Below are positions 5,286 through 7,610 of a DNA stretch of 7,610 nt, one piece after another. The notes under the pieces are model-generated. The model was given only the letters and a program-made list of their open reading frames with translations. It did no database searches and was not told the origin of the DNA. Source of the DNA: Pseudomonas sp. (GTDB lineage: Bacteria > Pseudomonadota > Gammaproteobacteria > Pseudomonadales > Pseudomonadaceae); assembly GCA_029239415.1 (NCBI GenBank), contig JAQZAY010000178.1:1-7610 (forward strand). The letters run 5' to 3'. Numbering within the stretch: the first letter of the stretch is position 1; the number at the start of each line of letters is the position of its first letter. Made by a program: the position numbers and the translations under genes.

Positions 5286-7610
5286 ATGCATACGGATCCA
5301 GCCTTGGTGACCCGCTACAACACGATCGATTTCAGCCCTGCCTTACATTCATCCCGCCTGGGCAGAGCGGTGCGTGCCGCCATCCTAGGAACGGCGCTCG
5401 GCATGGGCACGCTGCCGATATGGGCCCATGCGGCGCAGCCGGCCGAAACCGCCCGGCAGTATGCAATTCCCGGGGGGAGCCTGGATGACGTGCTCAACCA
5501 GTTCGCACGCCAGGCAGGCATCACCTTGTCGAGTACGCCGCAGCTTACCAATGGCTTCCAATCCCCTGGGCTCAAGGGTACCTACGCGCCCCACCAGGCC
5601 TTGCGCCGGTTGCTCGAAGGCAGCAGTCTTGAAGCTGTCAGCCAGGACGGCAACAGCTACATCCTGCGCCCGCTGCCCGAAGACGCTGCGCTGTCGTTGC
5701 CGAGCACCGATGTGCGTGGCTTCAGCCTTGGCAACGCGCTGGGCAGCATGGACGGCTACAACGCCACCCATAGCCAGGTCGCGACCAAGACCAGTACGCC
5801 GCTGGTCGAGACCTCGCAATCGGTCTCGGTGGTCACTCGCCAGCAAATCGAGGATCAAGGCTCGCAGACCGTCGCCCAGGCCATGCGCTACACCCCAGGC
5901 GTGCTGACCAACCCGTATGGCGCCACGCACCGCTACGACTACGTGGCCATGCGCGGTTTCAACGACGGCTCCGTGGACAACATCTACCTGGACGGCCTGA
6001 AGTCCATGGGTGACAACGGCACCTACAGCACGATGCAGGTCGATCCATACTTCCTGGAGCGTATCGACGTGCTCAAGGGGCCGTCCTCGGTACTGTATGG
6101 TCGTAGCTCGCCAGGTGGACTGGTGGCGTTGACGACCAAGAAGCCGCTGTACGACCCGTTTCACCAGGTTCAGGCCACTGTCGGCACCCAGGGTCAGCGT
6201 GGCATGGGTTTCGACTTCAGTGGCCCGCTGGATGAGGACAAGCGCATTGCCTATCGCCTTACCGGCCTGGCCGATTCTTCAGACACTCAGTTCGATCACA
6301 GCAAGGAAGAGCGCTACGCCATCGCCCCAGCGATCAGCATCGATTTCAGCGAAGACACTTCGCTGACCCTGCAGGCCTATCTGCAACACGATCCCAATGG
6401 CGGCTACCACGGCGGCAACCCCGCTGACGGGGCACTGCACAAGCGCAACGGGCAGCGACTGTCGGACCACTTCTTCGAAGGGGAGCCGGATATCGACAAC
6501 TATGAGCGCACCCAGCAGTCGTTGAGCTACCAGTTCGAGCATCGTTTCAACGACGTCCTTACTGCGCGTCAGAACTTCCGCTACCAGGACTCGGGCGTGT
6601 CCATGGACCAGGTGTACTCCGCCGGTTGGGCCGATGCCGACAGCAATGTCTTGAACCGTGCCTATACCGGCGGCGACGAGCGCCTTCACTCGTTCATCAT
6701 CGATAACATGCTGCAGGCCGAATTCTTCACCGGCGCTGCCAAGCACACCCTGCTGCTGGGCGCCGACTACCAACGGCGCAAGACGGACGTTACCTGGCGC
6801 TACGGCAGTGTCGATGCGCTGGATGCCGCCAACCCGCAGTATGGCAACGGCAACCTGCGGGGGTTGGGGAAAAACAACTACCTGCGACGTCTCCAGCAGA
6901 CGGGTGTCTACCTGCAGGACCTGGTCGAACTGGACCAGTGGCGTTTCTCGCTGGGCCTTCGACAGGACTGGGTCAAGGTTTCCGAGGAGAACAGGGACAG
7001 CGACACGCGCGTCAGCGACGACCGTACCAAGCTGACTGGGCGCGCCGGGGTGCTGTACCTGTTCGAGAATGGTATCGCACCGTATGTCAGCTATTCGGAG
7101 TCCTTCAACCCCAATACCGTTTCCGACCAGAGCGGGCGTCCGCTGGCACCGACCGAGGGCACCCAGTGGGAAGCCGGTATCAAATACCAGCCGACGGGTA
7201 CCGAGAACCTCTTCACGGCGTCCGTGTTTCGCATCGAGCAGGAAAACCTGGCATCCAAGCAGCCTGATGAAGACTTCTACCGCCCGGTCGGCCAGGTACG
7301 CTCTCAAGGACTGGAGCTGGAGGCGCATGTCCAGGTCAACGACAACCTGAAAGTGCTGGGTGGCTACACCTTCACCGACATCGAATATTCCAAGTCCATG
7401 CCGAGCCTGGTGTCCGCGAGCGACAACCAGGGCCATTCGCCCACCCAGGCGCCCAAGCAGATGTTCTCGCTGTGGGCCGACTACAACTTCAACCAGGGAG
7501 TACTGGACGGACTGCGCCTGGGGGGCGGGGTACGTTATGTGGGGTATAGCTGGGTCGATACCGAGAACAGCATGAAGGTGCCCTCCTATACCTTGTTCGA
7601 CGCTTCCCTG
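5286..7610 (+). CDS. TonB-dependent siderophore receptor with STN signalling domain (3' partial)
   Basis: An outer-membrane ferric-siderophore transporter that also signals to the FecR-like protein. The frame is open to the right edge; 775 residues are visible and the last barrel strands are missing. Residues about 1-49 form a long signal peptide (RAVRAAILGTALGMGTLPIWAHA). The STN domain spans about 57-130 (YAIPGGSLDDVLNQFARQAGITL ... GTYAPHQALRRLLEG). The plug, about 168-290, contains SVSVVTRQQIEDQG, RYTPGV, MRGFN, YLDGL and IDVLKGPSSVLYGRSSPGG, all typical TonB-receptor motifs; the SSPGG form resembles FhuA/FoxA/FiuA-type receptors. The rest is a beta-barrel with alternating aromatic strands, for example YVSYSESFNP and GLELEAHVQV. 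Two ATGs compete: 5280 has GGA only 1 nt away, while 5286 has ACGGA (5274-5278) 7 nt away, so 5286 is preferred. It lies 88 bp after the fecR-like gene and is presumably the sigma target. A hydroxamate ligand is a guess from the plug motif. Confidence 0.93.
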   Translation, partial: MHTDPALVTRYNTIDFSPALHSSRLGRAVRAAILGTALGMGTLPIWAHAAQPAETARQYAIPGGSLDDVLNQFARQAGITLSSTPQLTNGFQSPGLKGTYAPHQALRRLLEGSSLEAVSQDGNSYILRPLPEDAALSLPSTDVRGFSLGNALGSMDGYNATHSQVATKTSTPLVETSQSVSVVTRQQIEDQGSQTVAQAMRYTPGVLTNPYGATHRYDYVAMRGFNDGSVDNIYLDGLKSMGDNGTYSTMQVDPYFLERIDVLKGPSSVLYGRSSPGGLVALTTKKPLYDPFHQVQATVGTQGQRGMGFDFSGPLDEDKRIAYRLTGLADSSDTQFDHSKEERYAIAPAISIDFSEDTSLTLQAYLQHDPNGGYHGGNPADGALHKRNGQRLSDHFFEGEPDIDNYERTQQSLSYQFEHRFNDVLTARQNFRYQDSGVSMDQVYSAGWADADSNVLNRAYTGGDERLHSFIIDNMLQAEFFTGAAKHTLLLGADYQRRKTDVTWRYGSVDALDAANPQYGNGNLRGLGKNNYLRRLQQTGVYLQDLVELDQWRFSLGLRQDWVKVSEENRDSDTRVSDDRTKLTGRAGVLYLFENGIAPYVSYSESFNPNTVSDQSGRPLAPTEGTQWEAGIKYQPTGTENLFTASVFRIEQENLASKQPDEDFYRPVGQVRSQGLELEAHVQVNDNLKVLGGYTFTDIEYSKSMPSLVSASDNQGHSPTQAPKQMFSLWADYNFNQGVLDGLRLGGGVRYVGYSWVDTENSMKVPSYTLFDASL

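Noticed and set aside
4289..5287. Antisense open frame of 332 codons opposite the fecR-like gene
   Set aside because: The + strand carries a complete FecR-type protein with its hallmarks; the antisense frame has no family features or ribosome site.
6279..7436. Antisense open frame of 385 codons opposite the receptor barrel
   Set aside because: The + strand translates without a stop as a TonB receptor barrel; the antisense product is an unstructured Val/Gln/Arg-rich shadow.

Overview
The window looks like a GC-rich Pseudomonas chromosome segment, perhaps from the P. putida/P. entomophila side of the genus. The genus call rests on gene content and codon use; the species is a guess. All five genes lie on the + strand and form two functional blocks with opposite ends truncated by the window edges.

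Block 1 (about 1-3640) is the 3' end of a small nonribosomal peptide operon. The first gene is a 5'-truncated NRPS. It retains the tail of a condensation-like domain, a complete adenylation domain, one thiolation domain and a C-terminal NAD(P)H-dependent thioester reductase that would release the product as an aldehyde. Thirty-one bases later comes a 155-residue SRPBCC (polyketide cyclase/dehydrase-like) protein. A single A-T-reductase NRPS followed by a small cyclase-like gene matches the last two genes of the mgo (mangotoxin regulation, mgoBCAD) / pvf (Pseudomonas virulence factor, pvfABCD) operon. Those operons make the diazeniumdiolate signals leudiazen/valdiazen and related pyrazine N-oxides from branched-chain amino acids. 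I assign mgoA/pvfC and mgoD/pvfD on this basis; the N-oxygenase and haem-oxygenase-like genes expected upstream are outside the window. A perfect 14-bp hairpin just after the second stop probably closes the operon.

Block 2 (about 3645-7610) is an iron-responsive cell-surface signalling system in the usual order: FecI-type ECF sigma factor, FecR-type anti-sigma regulator, and a TonB-dependent siderophore receptor with an N-terminal signalling (STN) domain. The receptor is cut off by the right edge. A Fur-box-like AT-rich element and a plausible sigma-70 promoter precede the sigma gene. The expected circuit is: Fur repression lifts under iron starvation, sigma and FecR are made, the ferric siderophore binds the receptor, its STN domain signals to FecR, and the sigma factor activates the receptor gene. 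The siderophore is unidentified; the plug motif resembles the FhuA/FoxA/FiuA hydroxamate-type receptors.

The most interesting point is the adjacency of the two blocks. Diazeniumdiolates can chelate iron, so a functional link between the mgo/pvf-type product and the iron receptor is possible, but the hairpin and the separate Fur-type promoter argue that the blocks are independently transcribed. There is no tRNA, rRNA, CRISPR array, insertion sequence or obvious phage sequence. The longest gene-free stretch is the 130 bp between the SRPBCC gene and the sigma gene.
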